The notes: generated from the sequence alone by a model not told the origin. Shown: positions 1 to 11,591, counted from the first letter of the stretch. The stretch is DNA of 64,000 nt from Macrolepiota albuminosa (GCA_027475525.1 JAMWFC010000113.1:1910001-1974000), one strand, 5' to 3'. Translations and numbers: made by a program.

Positions 1-835
1 TGAATGACAGATCAAAAGGGCAGATAGAAATTCAAAATGACTGCATTTTCTAGTTGTCAGAATCAGTGAAAAACTCATTAAAAACGCAGGAGATGTTTAT
101 TTTCCTTGGGATACAGAGTCAGTTTATAAAGCTCAAGTTTGTTTACAATTCTAACAAGAAGGTCAAGGCAGAACCAGACCAGAGTGAGAGTTTCCGAGTA
201 TGAAGGCTTGATCATTGCTAACTATCTCTGATTCACATGTTAGCACCGACCCAGCTGGTCAGTTTTGCGGCTTTTCCAGTACCTTACCAATGATTTGTCT
301 CACCGTCAGTTTGTTCATTAGCCTTGATAGATGTTCGCCATAGTTACGATCCAATATATGCGCGTGGTTACACGAACGCCTCGCAACAACCGGACATAGA
401 TCATCTCATGTCTCCTAGGTCTCCTGTTGAATTTTTCTCCCTCGCGATCAGAACAATCTCGTGGGTCACCATGTTGGTTGTTTGCTGTGGTGCGAGATGG
501 AGGCTCAAACGTATAGGGCATCTCGCGCATCTAGTTCTGTTCCACTCAAAGTTGCAAGCTGCCTTTGCCAGCTTCATCTTCCCCGCAAGCTCGTGGATCA
601 ACATTATACAAAATGCATTGAGAATGAAATGGAGAAAGAAGTATGGCGGGGCGGCAGAGCATATTACATCTGCTTCGGTCTGCTTGCAATATAAGATGGG
701 ACGATCAATGTTGGGAGAGTAAGGTATATTTGGTTATGGATCAGGCAGGCCTCAGGAATTGCTTGTTGCGTTGCAGTTTCAAACACGGGACATCGACGTC
801 GTTTGCAGGTGCCGGAGTCGACAGCTATTGCGTCA
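1..835. other. No gene recognised at the left edge
   Basis: Overlapping short open frames occur on both strands here but none resembles a known family or carries convincing splice signals. The minus-strand frame at 664-885 might be decayed downstream sequence of the ASXH fragment, but it shows no recognisable domain. Confidence 0.4.
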
Positions 836-1256
836 TTATTCAACAACAGAGGGATGATCTGCGCCAATGAGAGCTTTGAATCCAACGAACGCAGTGGGAG
901 GTAATAGTGCTTTTAACGTGTTTTGCGAGTCAGCCGAAGGCAGGTTCCATGTTGTGACGTGTATGATATCCTGCGAAACGTGTTGAGCGATTTGGCAGCC
1001 TAGGAGACGCGTAGGCACAAATCCGGGAGATGGGGAAGGTGTGGAGACGTCCAGAAACGTCCATGGTCAAGAAAGTGCTCTTGGGGCTGGTGAGAAGGGC
1101 GTGGAGTTGTTCTGCTGGATCGATGGGTGCATCTTGGGTTGCTTTTCGTTTTGGACGCGTGGTCGACGACGGTGATGAGGGTATGGTGTCGATTAGACGT
1201 GCTGGTTGTCGTATAGTACGATGTGGACGGTCCATAGTAGATGACTGCTGAATCAA
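836..1256 (-). CDS. ASXH-domain (Asx homology) protein, short or truncated
   Basis: I read two exons, 1256-1059 and 970-836, around an intron at 971-1058 that starts gtttct and ends tttcgcag. Joined, the protein has a basic N-terminus (RTIRQPARLID, then a KRK stretch), followed by LLTSPKSTFLTMD, DIIHVTTWNL and LLPPTAFVGF. That order matches the ASXH domain of fungal Asx-related proteins, where the LxTLD, ASTWNLL and LLPPTAF blocks are the landmarks. ASXH proteins in animals belong to the BAP1/PR-DUB chromatin complex; the role of the fungal ones is unclear. Translation stops at TAA after GADHPSVVE, only part-way through the domain, so the C-terminal half is missing or sits in exons I could not find. 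The start could also be the second Met, seven codons in. Family assignment is from motif memory. Confidence 0.5.
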
Positions 1257-2620
1257 CGTGGGCTATGAAGAAAAGGTTTGTGGATATTACTTCAGTGCCA
1301 ACTTTTGAAAGTAATAAACTGAGTATGAATATATGTGATGAATATCAATATTGATTCACACCAAACAATGCATATGGTGATGCGAAATGTAAGTTTTAAT
1401 TTTATTTTAAGTTGCCCAAGTGAAATTGAACAAGACTTAGATTTAAAATATAAAACCTCAGTTCACGAAGTTCTGGGGGTTTAAGTTACACGCGCGCACA
1501 CGTTGTAATAATAGTATAATTTTGATTGTTTTTGGTTTGAAATGTAAAACTTAATAAAGTTCACACTTGCAAATGTGGGTACAAGTAGTATTAGAAACTA
1601 AAACCCGAAGTCAACTAAAGTGCTCGTTGGCCTAAGATGTCCACTCCCTGGGGACTCCGAGCCGTGGCAAGTGAGTTGCTTCCCCGACTCCCCCATTACC
1701 CTGCTCTTTTTATACCTCCCTTCCCGTGCACGGACCACCGCGTATCTGCAAGATAACGAAACATATAGGTCGTTCCTGCGCTTCGGCTGTTCGGTGTTGT
1801 CTACTACCGGGGTCTGGGTGCCGGTTGCTGGTTACCGACATGTGGTGTCGGGGCTAAACTTTTCCCCACTGATTTCGTCGGGAAATCCTTCTCCCTTCTT
1901 TCTGACTCCTCCGTTCCCTCTTTTTCGTCCTTGGGGTGGTCGCCTGTGCTTCGCGTCATACGGTTTTGTCGTGTTTTTCGTGTGCAGAGTGGAGCGGTCA
2001 AGCAGGCATGTATTTCGCAGGGGAGAGAGATGACGACAAGCTTCGATCATGATCGGATCTTTGATCGGATGTGATGGGATCGGGTCTCGTCACGCACTCA
2101 AGATCTTATCTTATCAAGACTTTTATGCTCGACGGTGGTGCGTGTCTGACGTCGTTGGGCTGTAGTAGGCAAGGGAGGTGTTTCTTTTCTACCTCTGAGG
2201 TACGTCGGGTCTACCGTTTTCAACCCGCACATATCAGCTTACCGTTTTCAGCTTTATATGTGGTACTTTTAGAATATATTTAATTCTCTCAGGCTATGTC
2301 TCGGTTACAAGATATGTATCAATGGGGAGGGGGTATCCTGATACTACAGAATGCTGTTCCTTGTTGCAAGCACAAGCTCACATCCAGAATAACTAAAGTT
2401 GAACTTTCATATTTCTGTCTTAATCCAAAATATGGTCCTGCTTGCACTGCATGCCTCAGTACTCAGTACTCGAGCTTCAACGACAATGGTCACTTCGGAG
2501 TCGATTTCACAAACAACGTGGACGTTATGGACTCACCCTTCATCGATATTAATTATTATAAATCCCACATCAAACGACTGTGGTCGACACCGCCACACTG
2601 CCACCATCCCACTGCTCTTG
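1257..2620. other. Gene-free stretch, partly AT-rich, partly pyrimidine-rich
   Basis: 1257-1620 is AT-rich without coding signals. 1620-2280 contains a C/T-rich open frame and repeated GATCGGAT words near 2045-2090. It could be an old LTR fragment, but I see no terminal repeats, primer-binding site or recognisable protein. 2300-2620 is the likely 3' flank of the membrane-protein gene. Confidence 0.4.
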
Positions 2621-4306
2621 TCAACCACGTTCATTTGATGTTTCAATGCGACTTGCAACCAATTCCCTCATAAGCACCCCATTCTGTGCTCCAAATTGGT
2701 CCTGGCCCCGTGTTTCCTCTATCTCCTGTTGGAGAGCAAGTACCATATCTTCCAGTTCTTGAACACGTGGGTCTTCCACAATGGTTTCGTGTGCGCTACC
2801 AGCATCACTTTGACGAGGAGCTCCCTCTTGTGTTACATGCCAAGTAGGTAGGGCAGGGTTGTGTTGAGCAATTGGTTGACGAGAACTTGATGGATCCCAG
2901 TTATGTGGAAAGGCTTCCACTATGTACAAGATCAGGAAAGTGAATTGTGGATGAGACAATGAAACAAACCTGTTCCAGACCCTGAACGCCGCCAAAGTCG
3001 TGCCCACCAACGACGCCTTGTAGGAGATGTGTCAAATAGTGGTAGATCCTCATCAGGAATTGGGCTTTCGACAACAATTTGCCCGTTTGTGAGGCCAGAT
3101 TTATGGTACACTCGCAATTGAGGAAGACCTTGGGGATGAGAAGGTGGGAAAGGATTGACTTATCCTTCGTTAGTACTATGCTCCTTACAAAGGCTTGTGA
3201 CTCTATACCTGTGTTATGTCTTTGTCTAGTGGACCAAAAGCGTAGTTTCTTCTTGCGCATGAATAAAAGCATCAGAATGACAATAACTCCCAAAATCACG
3301 GGTCCGATGACAGCCCCCAAGTGTTGCATGCGATATGCCAGAATGGGCAGGTGGCAGGGTAGTGATGATTGGTGATGCAATAATTGTATTTGCCGCTGAA
3401 GGTTGAGAGCTGGAAGGTGTACTGCTCGGACCCCTGGGAAGTGAAGTGAAGGATGGGGTATAGATGATATAGTCCAAGTCAAAGGCAGAATGGTTGGATC
3501 CACCCATGTATGTCATTTTCAATGTATGATTGGTTGAAGAGAGGCCCTCCTTGTGATACCATTGAAAGCTTGAAGAATTTTGGAAAAGGAATGGATCTGT
3601 AGACAATTCTCCGTCTAACCCGATATTCAAAGCAACTGGGTCTGGGCCAGAATAGATGCCAAATACGGACACTGTTGTTCCTATAACTTGAATTAAGTGT
3701 ACTTTTGGCAAATCAATCTTTCAGTGAGAGACAAACCATTGAAATGGAATGTAGCTGATGCATCACGAGAGGAGGTTTGGTGAGTTGTGTTTGCATATGC
3801 TAATTGACTACCAACTCCATCGATCAATATGGGTTTTCTAATTTGTATCCAATCGCCCTCGAAGACCACTGAGGAATCACTGTCGTCAACAATTAGTTCT
3901 CCTTGCAATGGGGTATTTTTTCCTGCAGTAACAGTGGCATAGTCAAGTTGAATGTCTGGAATGGGAATGTGGAGCGTCATTGTCAGATTATGCATTGTAT
4001 TAGATAAAACTGGGGACTGATAGAAGACACTTGGCACCACATCTATTGCTACCGTGACCGGCCGCGTCTCGCCATCAATTGCGACAGTGGCGTTATGGAA
4101 AAGAAATCCAACCAGTCTGATAGAGGTTTCTGTATACGTTGTCAGTAAACAAAAATGTATAATAATGAGCTCGACACTGTACCTACCATTAAAAGTAATG
4201 GTCAATGTGTGTCCCGCAGTCAGAGTTCTACCAAGATATATGTCGGATGTCACGCTAACACTTGACTCTGGGCACCGCTGGCAGGACGGTATGTGCTTCT
4301 TGATGG
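2621..4306 (-). pseudogene. Single-pass membrane protein with tandem beta-type ectodomains, 5'-truncated and frameshifted
   Basis: Exons are joined by introns at 4130-4186, 3681-3736, 3129-3208 and 2920-2969, all GT..AG. The product has two similar extracellular units. Landmarks are TFNETSIRLVGF in the first, and IVDDSDSSVVFEGDW with HFNGTTVSVFGIYSGPDP in the second. This VDDxD...Y/FxGxW plus FNGTxVxVFG pattern marks a large Agaricomycete family of unknown function that is usually predicted to be galactose-binding-like. A Ser/Pro stalk, a TM helix (GPVILGVIVILMLLF) and a basic stop-transfer KKK follow, then a cytoplasmic tail ending in a coiled coil (VQELEDMVLALQQEIEE). Two defects are visible. 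There is no in-frame ATG or signal peptide: an in-frame TAA lies just upstream, beside the transposase relic. The stalk and TM are in different frames unless one base is lost from the C5 run at 3313-3317. Confidence 0.6.
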
Positions 4307-4636
4307 CATCTTAGGGTACTTATTTATGTGGGAAGCAGGTATCCTAAGAACGTGGAACGCACCTCTTCCTGAAGCGTGAGATCCATGACGGATTGCTTGG
4401 TGAAATATTGAACGGCTGCATCTCTCATCTCAACAGCAGTCCTGTACTTTTGACATAGGAATGGAACCATGTCAAGCAGCTTCTTCCAGTTTGAGTCACA
4501 CATGTGATCATCAAGAATTTCTGCCCAATGTGCCAAGGTAGCCGTATGGGCCATCTGTGAGACTTCATTTAGTGTAGACCAGAGACTTTCAATTATCTCC
4601 CCAGCCAAATGACTGGCCCCAGGAATGAAGGATGGG

Positions 4637-4790
4637 GCAAAGCAGAAAAAACAATCCTCCTTATGCCCATGGACATGAAGAAGTCCTATTGCAAAGTCCA
4701 TGAGTAGATTATCGCAAAGCAGAAAAAACAATCCTCCTTATGCCCATGGACATGAAGAAGTCCTATTGCAAAGTCCATGAGTAGATTATC
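4637..4790. repeat. Perfect 77-bp tandem duplication A
   Basis: 4637-4713 and 4714-4790 are identical. The flanking bases differ on both sides, so the match is exactly 77 bases. It lies in the KDZ core and duplicates the FAIGLLHVHGHKEDC coding segment out of frame. Confidence 0.95.
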
Positions 4791-5011
4791 CAGCAGGACT
4801 TCTCCGGCCTCAGCAAGCCGTTCAGAAAATTTGACACACCACTGGCATGCTATATCATATACCAGTAGGAGACACTGAATCCCATCCATGTTGGTCATCT
4901 TAACTGCCCATATAATGGAAAAGTCTGTGTAAACCTGGCCTTCACCACGGGTCAGGTTTGTTACACTATTAGGAGCAAAGCAGCCATCCCGTGTACATGC
5001 CATTGCAACAA

Positions 5012-5167
5012 TACCAGTAATGTCACATGACTTGTTCATCATCAGGGCCTTTTCAATAGCTTTGAATGTGTTTTCACAAGCAGCTCCCTACCAGTAATGT
5101 CACATGACTTGTTCATCATCAGGGCCTTTTCAATAGCTTTGAATGTGTTTTCACAAGCAGCTCCCTA
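5012..5167. repeat. Perfect 77-bp tandem duplication B
   Basis: Positions 5012-5090 match 5089-5167 at an offset of 77. That is two full copies plus two extra matching bases, within the reach of chance. It lies at the 3' splice site and following exon of the KDZ gene. Confidence 0.95.
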
Positions 5168-7065
5168 GACAGATGGAGGTCCAGCAGACAGCCAACGGAC
5201 AGGATTGAATTGATGAGCGGATGGCGGACAGGTAGAGTTAAAGAATGTCACTCACTGTTGGCTGTTCCTTTGCATGCTTGAGATAGTGGGTAAGCTCATC
5301 TCTTCTGGCCATCATACCACCGCCTTCTGAATGCCATACATCATGAGCAGGATTAGAATATTGAATGTGATCTGCCTTGAAGTTGCCGTCTATCATTAAA
5401 GAACGATTGAACTTTCACCAGATGGGATCTTCTTCCCAGTTGGATGGAAGATTGACTCCTGGTTGGGGACAAGTTGGACAGAATATTGCAAGTTCACCAT
5501 GGTCCAGTGCCATGGGATGCCTTGATTTATCATGGCTGAAGCCTGCCCACTTCAACTTCTTCAGCCACCGCCATGAACAAGAAATTTGTCATAACTCACA
5601 GTAAAGGTTATCTACCTCACCAGAAGATGCAATTGGGGAAGTTATTCTTGCAATTTTCTGCCAGTACTGGTAGGCAGATGCTTTGCACTCTAGATTCATC
5701 AGACGGAAGTTGTCTAGCACAGCCATTGTAAAATATGTTTGTGTCCGATCAAATGTACTGGAAACCAGCTGCGAGTGGATGGTATCCTCCACCAAGATAT
5801 CCATCCCAGAACACTCACATGAAATGACAGTGATGTAGTGTACTCCAGTTGTGTGAACAATCTGTTGCATTGGATTTCCAAAGCAATCATATCTGTCCAT
5901 ACAGAACCTGTTCGTGGCTAGCCAATCTTCTGGAATATCTTCTATTGGCACATTATTCTCTGGTTCCTGTTGCTCTTCCTCTTCCATGATTTAATCAAGG
6001 CTGGCATCCTGAAGTCTGCTCAGGAAATCTGAAGTCATGGATGGATGCACTGCCAGATGTCCCAAGTCGCTATCTGCTGATGGAAGTTCAACATCCAGTT
6101 GATATTCGAGTCGTAGAAACTCTTGCTCCTGAATGTCCTTTTTCTGCTCGTGGTCCTCAAGAGCCCTGACCCTGACCTTCCCTTGATGACAGTTTGCATG
6201 CAATGAATTGTGTTGAATATAGAAATACCCTCCAGTATCCAACATATTCATTGGTTGGAAATACCTACCATTCCATACTTCAGGTCAGTGAAATGGGTTG
6301 GAGTCATGCATGCAGTAGAAACATCCACAACAGAATATTTTTGACAATGCAATCACGGCATTGCCATCATGCGAGGTAATGGTCAAGACAAGCAAGGCAA
6401 TCAGTAATGTCATCCATTGATTCACAACCAAGCAATCCATTGAGCAACTGTGGAACATGGTTGATAAAGTCATTAAGATAATCTGCCTGTGTCTATGTAT
6501 GAACTTGAATAATTTGCTCTCAATAATAGCATACATTCAAATCACCTTTACATGCCTTATAGATATGGGCATTGTATCATCTACATCATCTACCATTGGA
6601 TTATTGTCCAAATGTGCAAAGTTATCATCATTTGCAAATGCCGCAGGTGGTGCACCAGTTACAATAGGAATGGGACTCAGTGGTAGCTGTTGTGTTATGA
6701 GGACTGGCAACCTTCGTGTGTTCTGAGTGAGTTGTGTCCTTTCCTCAGCAAATAGGATAAGGTCTTTTTGCCTGATGACTGTTGTTTTTGGTCGCTTGCA
6801 TTTCTTCAGAGAGTTCAGATTCATGATAAAAATATCTATGGCCAGGACCTAGCCATTGTACCAGAGATCTAATGAGACCACTTATCGATATTGACAATAT
6901 GCCCCAATTTGGACAGGCCAGATACCAGCAGACAGCGGACCCTATCCGTCGAAGACAAATGGAATCTGTTTGTCATCAACAGACACTGAACGGAAATGTA
7001 TATTTTATCATGTGATCCTTCAGTTGAGAACTGTGTGGTTGCAGAAAATTATATTGTCTACAAAC

Positions 7066-9289
7066 ATGTCTGCCCTCCTGCAACCGCCTGAACCAATATT
7101 TTCACCAAAGAAAAGACGAGTGGAACCGATATTTACAGCGGAAGAAAGATCTATCTTTGAACCATACAAGGAACTCTACCACTCCTCAACTACTCCTCAA
7201 GCTCGGACTGCTATCTTGAAGGATAAAATCCTAACGGATATCTTCAACTACTGGGCCACTAAGGGGACAGAGCCAAAGACAGGGGAAGAGTAGGCAGAGA
7301 GAATCAAAGTAGGTACAGCAACTCATTGCAAAGAACTAGACATCATTTGCTTGAATAGAAGGTTGTCCAGTATATCAAGAATTGCTGGTGCCCTTATTAC
7401 CAGCATAAAGATCCAAAGATGCTTCTGAAAACTTCACTGCAAAATGTTGTCTGGCAGACAATGGCAAAGGAGATAAACAAGGAGATCCAGAACTTGTTGA
7501 GGGGTAAGGATCACAACGCCTCAGGATTAGATGCATTTGCACAGTATAATGTAGCTGTCAAAAATGTTATGCATCAACTCACACCACAGGAGGAAAGTTG
7601 TTTACAGAAGATGGCAGCAGAATGGAGCAAAAAAGGAAATCCACCAGAAATTCAGCGCAAGTTGGTACTCCTTTTGTCCCCTATCTGTCTTTTATTCGTT
7701 GTACATCTGTCCACTTGATTCTGCTTTCTAATCATTGTCTCTCCAGGAAGGCCTGAAAGCATGGTTTGAAGCGTGTGGACAATGCAGATGTGCTTTGATT
7801 TAGAGAGATAGGTATGTTGAGTTGGACTGTTGTTGGTTGGTATGCAGATGAAGGCATGACTATTAGAATGTATGTGGTACCATTATTTTTTAAACAATTT
7901 TGACACCAATTATAGTCATGACAATATGTCATACTTGACCCATGCTAACCGACCTACCTTTCAAGACTCCTTTCCTGACCTTATTAGTGACCTCAACAAG
8001 AAGATGATGGATTACATGTCTGCTCTTCTTGGTAGAGACATGCCATCCAACATGCAATTACCCCATGATTTGGCTCCTTCTATCCTTACATGCCATGACT
8101 TCATCCTTGATCTGGATAGGGATGGATTTCCAATATTACCAGCAGATCCAGGACTAAATATATTTCAAACTCGGGCAGAATTGGAAATGCTTGTCCAGGA
8201 CTATCTAAATACTCATTACAGTAAATCCTAGTTTTCTCCACCTTTGCTCATCATCTGATCACCCCATCAGAAATTGCGTCTGGTTACCGTTATGAATCTG
8301 CTCCTTACAAGGCAGTGAGGACCAATGATCAGCAATTCATACATTCAAGGTATCTTCCAGAGGGTCTGATATTCCAAGATCCCCATAATCTTGGTCGGCC
8401 TGAGCTATTGCATCTGCTGAACTTCTGGAGAGACCGTCAAGGACAGTATGGATTCAGTGACACCTTCCGCTGGACGGTTTATCTCAACTGTCACAAGCAG
8501 CTAGTAGCTGCCAAGTACGGCATCTGAGCTGATTGTGAAAAAAATGCGACAGCAGCAGCAGCACATAAGGCTACACGCAAAAATTGAGGGAAAAATCAGA
8601 AACAGAGGCCAACACCATCAGTGGTAGTTGATGGCAACAGTAGGACCATCGCTAATGATGGAGCCGCTGATGGCAGATCCACTTTAGTCACTGGATTTGC
8701 ACCCAACTTGGAGTGGCAACTGGGGCCTACACTTCTCCTGCCACCTAGCATACCACACACACCACTGCCTGACTTACAGGAGGAACCCTCTGTCTTGTGC
8801 TCACCGCACACTCCCCAGCCTCAGTGCCACAATGGATCTATGGTTTATAATGAATCCCGACCAAATATATCAGCTTCTGCTCATGACAAGTCCGCTCTCG
8901 ACGAATCCGTTCATGACAAATGTGGTGATGATACAGCAGTGGTAGATGCCACTACCATCCACCTCTTACAACAAAGAGAATGGAGCCATCCAGACCCTCC
9001 AATTAATGGCCCTAGTGATGGTTCCCCTAGATATAGAGTGTCAAGAAGGGTGATCAACATTCTTCAAGATGAGGACAATGACCAATTTGAAGGTGAGGGA
9101 AGGCCAGCATTACAAAACCAAAAGAAGCGCAAGGCATTGCCTAACCAATTGTCAACAAATTCCAAGCGACCCTGCAAGTCTCAAGCACAAATGCTACAGA
9201 AAGATGCAGCTCAATACATTGATATGTCTACACCAGCAAAAAAGAGTTGCAGCCGCACTAAGGTTATTGAACCAGTCCGCCGTCATTGA
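7066..9289 (+). pseudogene. Decayed Agaricomycete gene of unknown function, divergent partner of the KDZ relic
   Basis: Read through its defects, the gene starts MSALLQPPEP at 7066. Blocks include FTAEERSIFEPYKELYHSS, KNCWCPYYQHKDPK, QLTPQEESCLQKMAAEWSK, GFPILPADPGL and LVQDYLNTHYK, then IHSRYLPEGLIFQDP. A Lys/Arg-rich low-complexity tail ends at 9289. This order, with 'W..KGxPxxIQxK' and 'FPILP...HY', recalls a family repeated in mushroom genomes; no function is known to me. Introns fit at 7309-7358 and 8221-8270 (each 50 bp), with another between about 7661 and 7746. Nonsense codons occur at 7291 (TAG for Trp), 7754 and 7796 (TGA for Trp), 8525 and 8586 (TGA for Arg). Each is one C-to-T or G-to-A transition. 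The start lies about 240 bases from the divergent KDZ start at 6824, so both may have shared a promoter. Confidence 0.55.
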
Positions 9290-9315
9290 CCTGGGAAAGG
9301 GGGAAATGTTACATT

Positions 9316-9350
9316 ACATTTTTGTAAACTATAGTGTTACAAAAATGTAG
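9316..9350. terminator. 12-bp inverted repeat after the companion gene
   Basis: ACATTTTTGTAA and TTACAAAAATGT form a perfect 12-bp stem around a 9-base loop, 27 bases downstream of the plus-strand stop at 9289 and between two convergent relic genes. It may be an RNA 3'-end hairpin or the scar of a palindromic insertion. The inverted repeat is seen; the function is inferred. Confidence 0.35.
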
Positions 9351-9463
9351 CAATGTCTGTCATAGCGAAAAAAAATCAATGCAATAATGAGCTGTCCATT
9401 TTAAACTGTCCATCTTCACTTGTCTTCTGTTGCTTTCCGTCTCTCAGTAAGCTGACTGGATGA

Positions 9464-11317
9464 TCAGGTCCATTGCATTGGCGGCCAACTACTTTGGGAG
9501 TTGCTGCGAGCCCATCCCCTTGGGCCAGGGAGAGGGTCCTCAGCAGGGACTGGCAGAGGGATGGAAAATGGTTGAGGGAGTGATAGAGATGTTTGTGTGG
9601 GAGACGTCCCTGAGGATGTTTGTTGAAGTGGGGACAGAGCGACAGTGAGAGCGGATAAGTCAGCGGCATGATGGGATTGGTCAGTGGCGAGGGCAGAGAT
9701 GTCACCAGTGGGAACAGATATGTCAGCAGTAGCAGGGGATTGGTTAGCAGTGGGGTCAGGAGTGGTTTCTTCCTCTTCAACAATGGGTTCAAGTCCACTG
9801 TGCCCTGTTAGATGCATTGTCACATCATCCTGAGCTGACGGACTGGAGGGACGGGTGGAGATGTGAAGTCGACTCTGCAAAGTGTCAACCATACCCCAAA
9901 TATGGTGGATCTGCTCCTCCGTCTGACAGATCCATCCATCATGGGATGCAAGCGTCTCACCTGCACAAGAAACATTGGTTTGCAGGGTTTCCATGTGGCC
10001 ACCAAGCGTGTCAACCTAAGTCTGGTAGCAATGAAGGAAGTCCTCAATACATGGTAATCAGCTCACCTCAGCCATGACAAACCCGTTTCGCACCTGCTCT
10101 CCAACATTTCGCAATGCTTTCTGGAACCCATTCTTCATTCTGTCCAAATGGCTCTTCACCTCTGCCATTACACCAGCCACAATGTCCTCACTGTGACTAG
10201 ATTCCATTGCCCGCTCCTTGCCCTTTCCTTTGACCAGAAGAGGATCTGCTGGGTGGTTGGAGGTCGACAGTTGGGATGGATGGACAGATAGTTTTGATGG
10301 TCCTGCGATTGGACTGGCTAGTTCATCTGCTAACTATTGGTTAGCTATTTGAGCAGGAAAAGAGTTTCATACCATCATTACTCTCAATAATTGTCACTGA
10401 CTTCTTTCTCAGTGGTTTTTTCCCCTTTCCCTTGTTGCTGGGCTTGACGGTTTTCTTGACAATCATCAGGCTGCATGTTTGTTTGCGAATGAGCTGGCAG
10501 AGATCACATGTGGTGCTGCTCTTTGTCCTGACACACTATAGCTGCTTACTTGTGCAATATTGGCAAGGGGGATTAATGTGCTGACTCTTGCAACAAGGTG
10601 CTGTCCTCAGATACCTGCCCAACAGCATCCCTCCAGTAATTTCCCCCTTTAGTGTTCTGCCCTCTTGTTCTTTCTCTTCCTCTTCTTCTTCATCCTCATC
10701 CTCATCTTTGTCCTCCTGCTTCTTCTGTTGACGATAGGTACCAGGAGGACGTTGACCAATATAGGTCACCCATTTTGGCTTCTTGGAATTTGACGACGGA
10801 CCAGACAAATCTTCTGCCGCTGAAGAACTCGGTCGTTTTCTCTTCTTTGGAATTGGTGATGGACCAGACAAATCTCCTGCTGCTGGCCTATGACCTATCT
10901 GGTCTTCTCATGCTAGTGGCATCGACAGACTGGCCTCAGTCAATGGATCAGGACATTCTTTGCCCCCACTTGGTTCTTCCCCCCTTCTGCTCCTCTGGAT
11001 CCATTTCTTCGCAGCATTCTTCAACCGCCTGATCATATCCTCATCAGAAAGCTTGCTCTAAAGTAGCGGGATAACTTCATTGATAAAACTTCTCCTGGCA
11101 TCAAGGAGGAGTTTCTTGTTATCCTTGACATCCCTAACTATGAACCACATGTCAATCTACAGAACGACTATTAGTGCATGTCTATTAGGCAGGAGTGCTT
11201 GTATCTTACCAGGTCCTTCTGCTGTGCTTTGAGTTGATGCAGGTCTCCTCTGAGAGCAAGGTATAATACTCAAACATCCACGTCAATGACCTGTTGGTGA
11301 AGTTCTTCATTAGACAT
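9464..11317 (-). pseudogene. Decayed cysteine-cluster protein gene (unknown Agaricomycete family)
   Basis: The start is ATG at 11317 (MSNEELHQQVID). A helical segment follows (LRGDLHQLKAQQKDL, intron, IDMWFIVRDVKDNKKLLLDA), then a basic nuclear-type stretch (PKKRKRPSS, SKKPKW) and an acidic run (EDKDEDEDEEEEEEKEQE). Next is a cysteine cluster of the form CKS..INPPCQYC..KQL.CVRT..TTCDLCQL..KQTC. The C-terminus has a heptad-like segment (ETLASHDGWICQTEEQI) and a long S/T/P tail. Similar C-x2-C clusters occur in poorly characterised mushroom proteins, perhaps zinc-binding; this is inference. Nonsense codons lie at 11270 (TGA for Trp), 11058 (TAG for Gln), 10918 (TGA for Arg) and 10536 (TAG for Trp). 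All are C-to-T or G-to-A transitions. The stop faces that of the 7.1-9.3 kb gene, 174 bases away. Confidence 0.5.
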
Positions 11318-11514
11318 GGCAGATGGAGAATTAAAGAAATGGACGAGAACTTTACATGAAGCAAGTTCTGAAAATAGATATCATGTGACCCTGTTTAAAT
11401 TACAAAAGAAGTTTGATTTATTGCTTGACAAAACCTTACTTTGTTTATCTTACAGTTTAGTAAATAACAATTAGCTAAGCAGGTCAAAAATTGCAAACGT
11501 CTTAATGTTTATTG

Positions 11515-11591
11515 CACTAAGCAGGAGTCAAACCCACCTACTGCAACACACAATGAACACCAATGGATAATATTCCACTAGACCATTGATG
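11515..11591 (-). repeat. tRNA-like (SINE-type) unit a
   Basis: On the minus strand, TGGTCTAGTGG (11585-11575) fits the pol III A box TRGYNNARNGG. GGTTTGACTCC (11534-11524) fits the B box GGTTCRANTCC apart from C to T. The spacing is tRNA-like, but no full acceptor stem closes. It lies within a longer imperfect repeat unit that recurs to about 12.1 kb. Confidence 0.6.

Larger units (their letters stand above)
4324..6824 (-). pseudogene. CxC2/KDZ (Kyakuja-Dileera-Zisupton) transposase relic
   Basis: The start is ATG at 6824 with a Lys-rich N-terminus. Next comes a cysteine cluster (FCCGCFYCMHDSNPFH, then VWNGRYFQP), as in CxC2-type N-terminal domains. Further blocks are RTQTYFTMAVLDNF, WLKKLKWAGFSHD, FCPTCPQPGVNLP, DGNFKADH and GGGMMARRDELTHYL. 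Then follow the KDZ core: GIVAMACTRDGCFAPNS, TNMDGI, YDIACQW, GLLHVHGHKEDC, SFIPGA, ESLWSTLN and LDDHMCDSNWKK. An intron probably runs from the gtgagt after KEQPT to the tag near 5168. KDZ proteins have an RNase H-like fold and mobilise DNA transposons in fungi and other eukaryotes. Nonsense codons at 6285, 5991, 5589 and 5415 each equal one C-to-T or G-to-A change. Two perfect 77-bp tandem duplications (from 4637 and 5012) interrupt it; without them the frame is continuous. The C-terminus stops early, next to the truncated membrane-protein gene. Confidence 0.8.

Noticed and set aside
324..722. 132-codon plus-strand open frame
   Set aside because: No family resemblance, no splice context, and competing frames on the minus strand have similar quality.
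1620..2033. 137-codon plus-strand open frame rich in Pro, Phe and Arg
   Set aside because: Composition follows C/T-rich DNA; both strands are open and neither reads like a known protein.
5377..5604. Plus-strand frame inside the KDZ region
   Set aside because: It is the antisense shadow of the transposase exon that encodes FCPTCPQPGVNLP on the minus strand.
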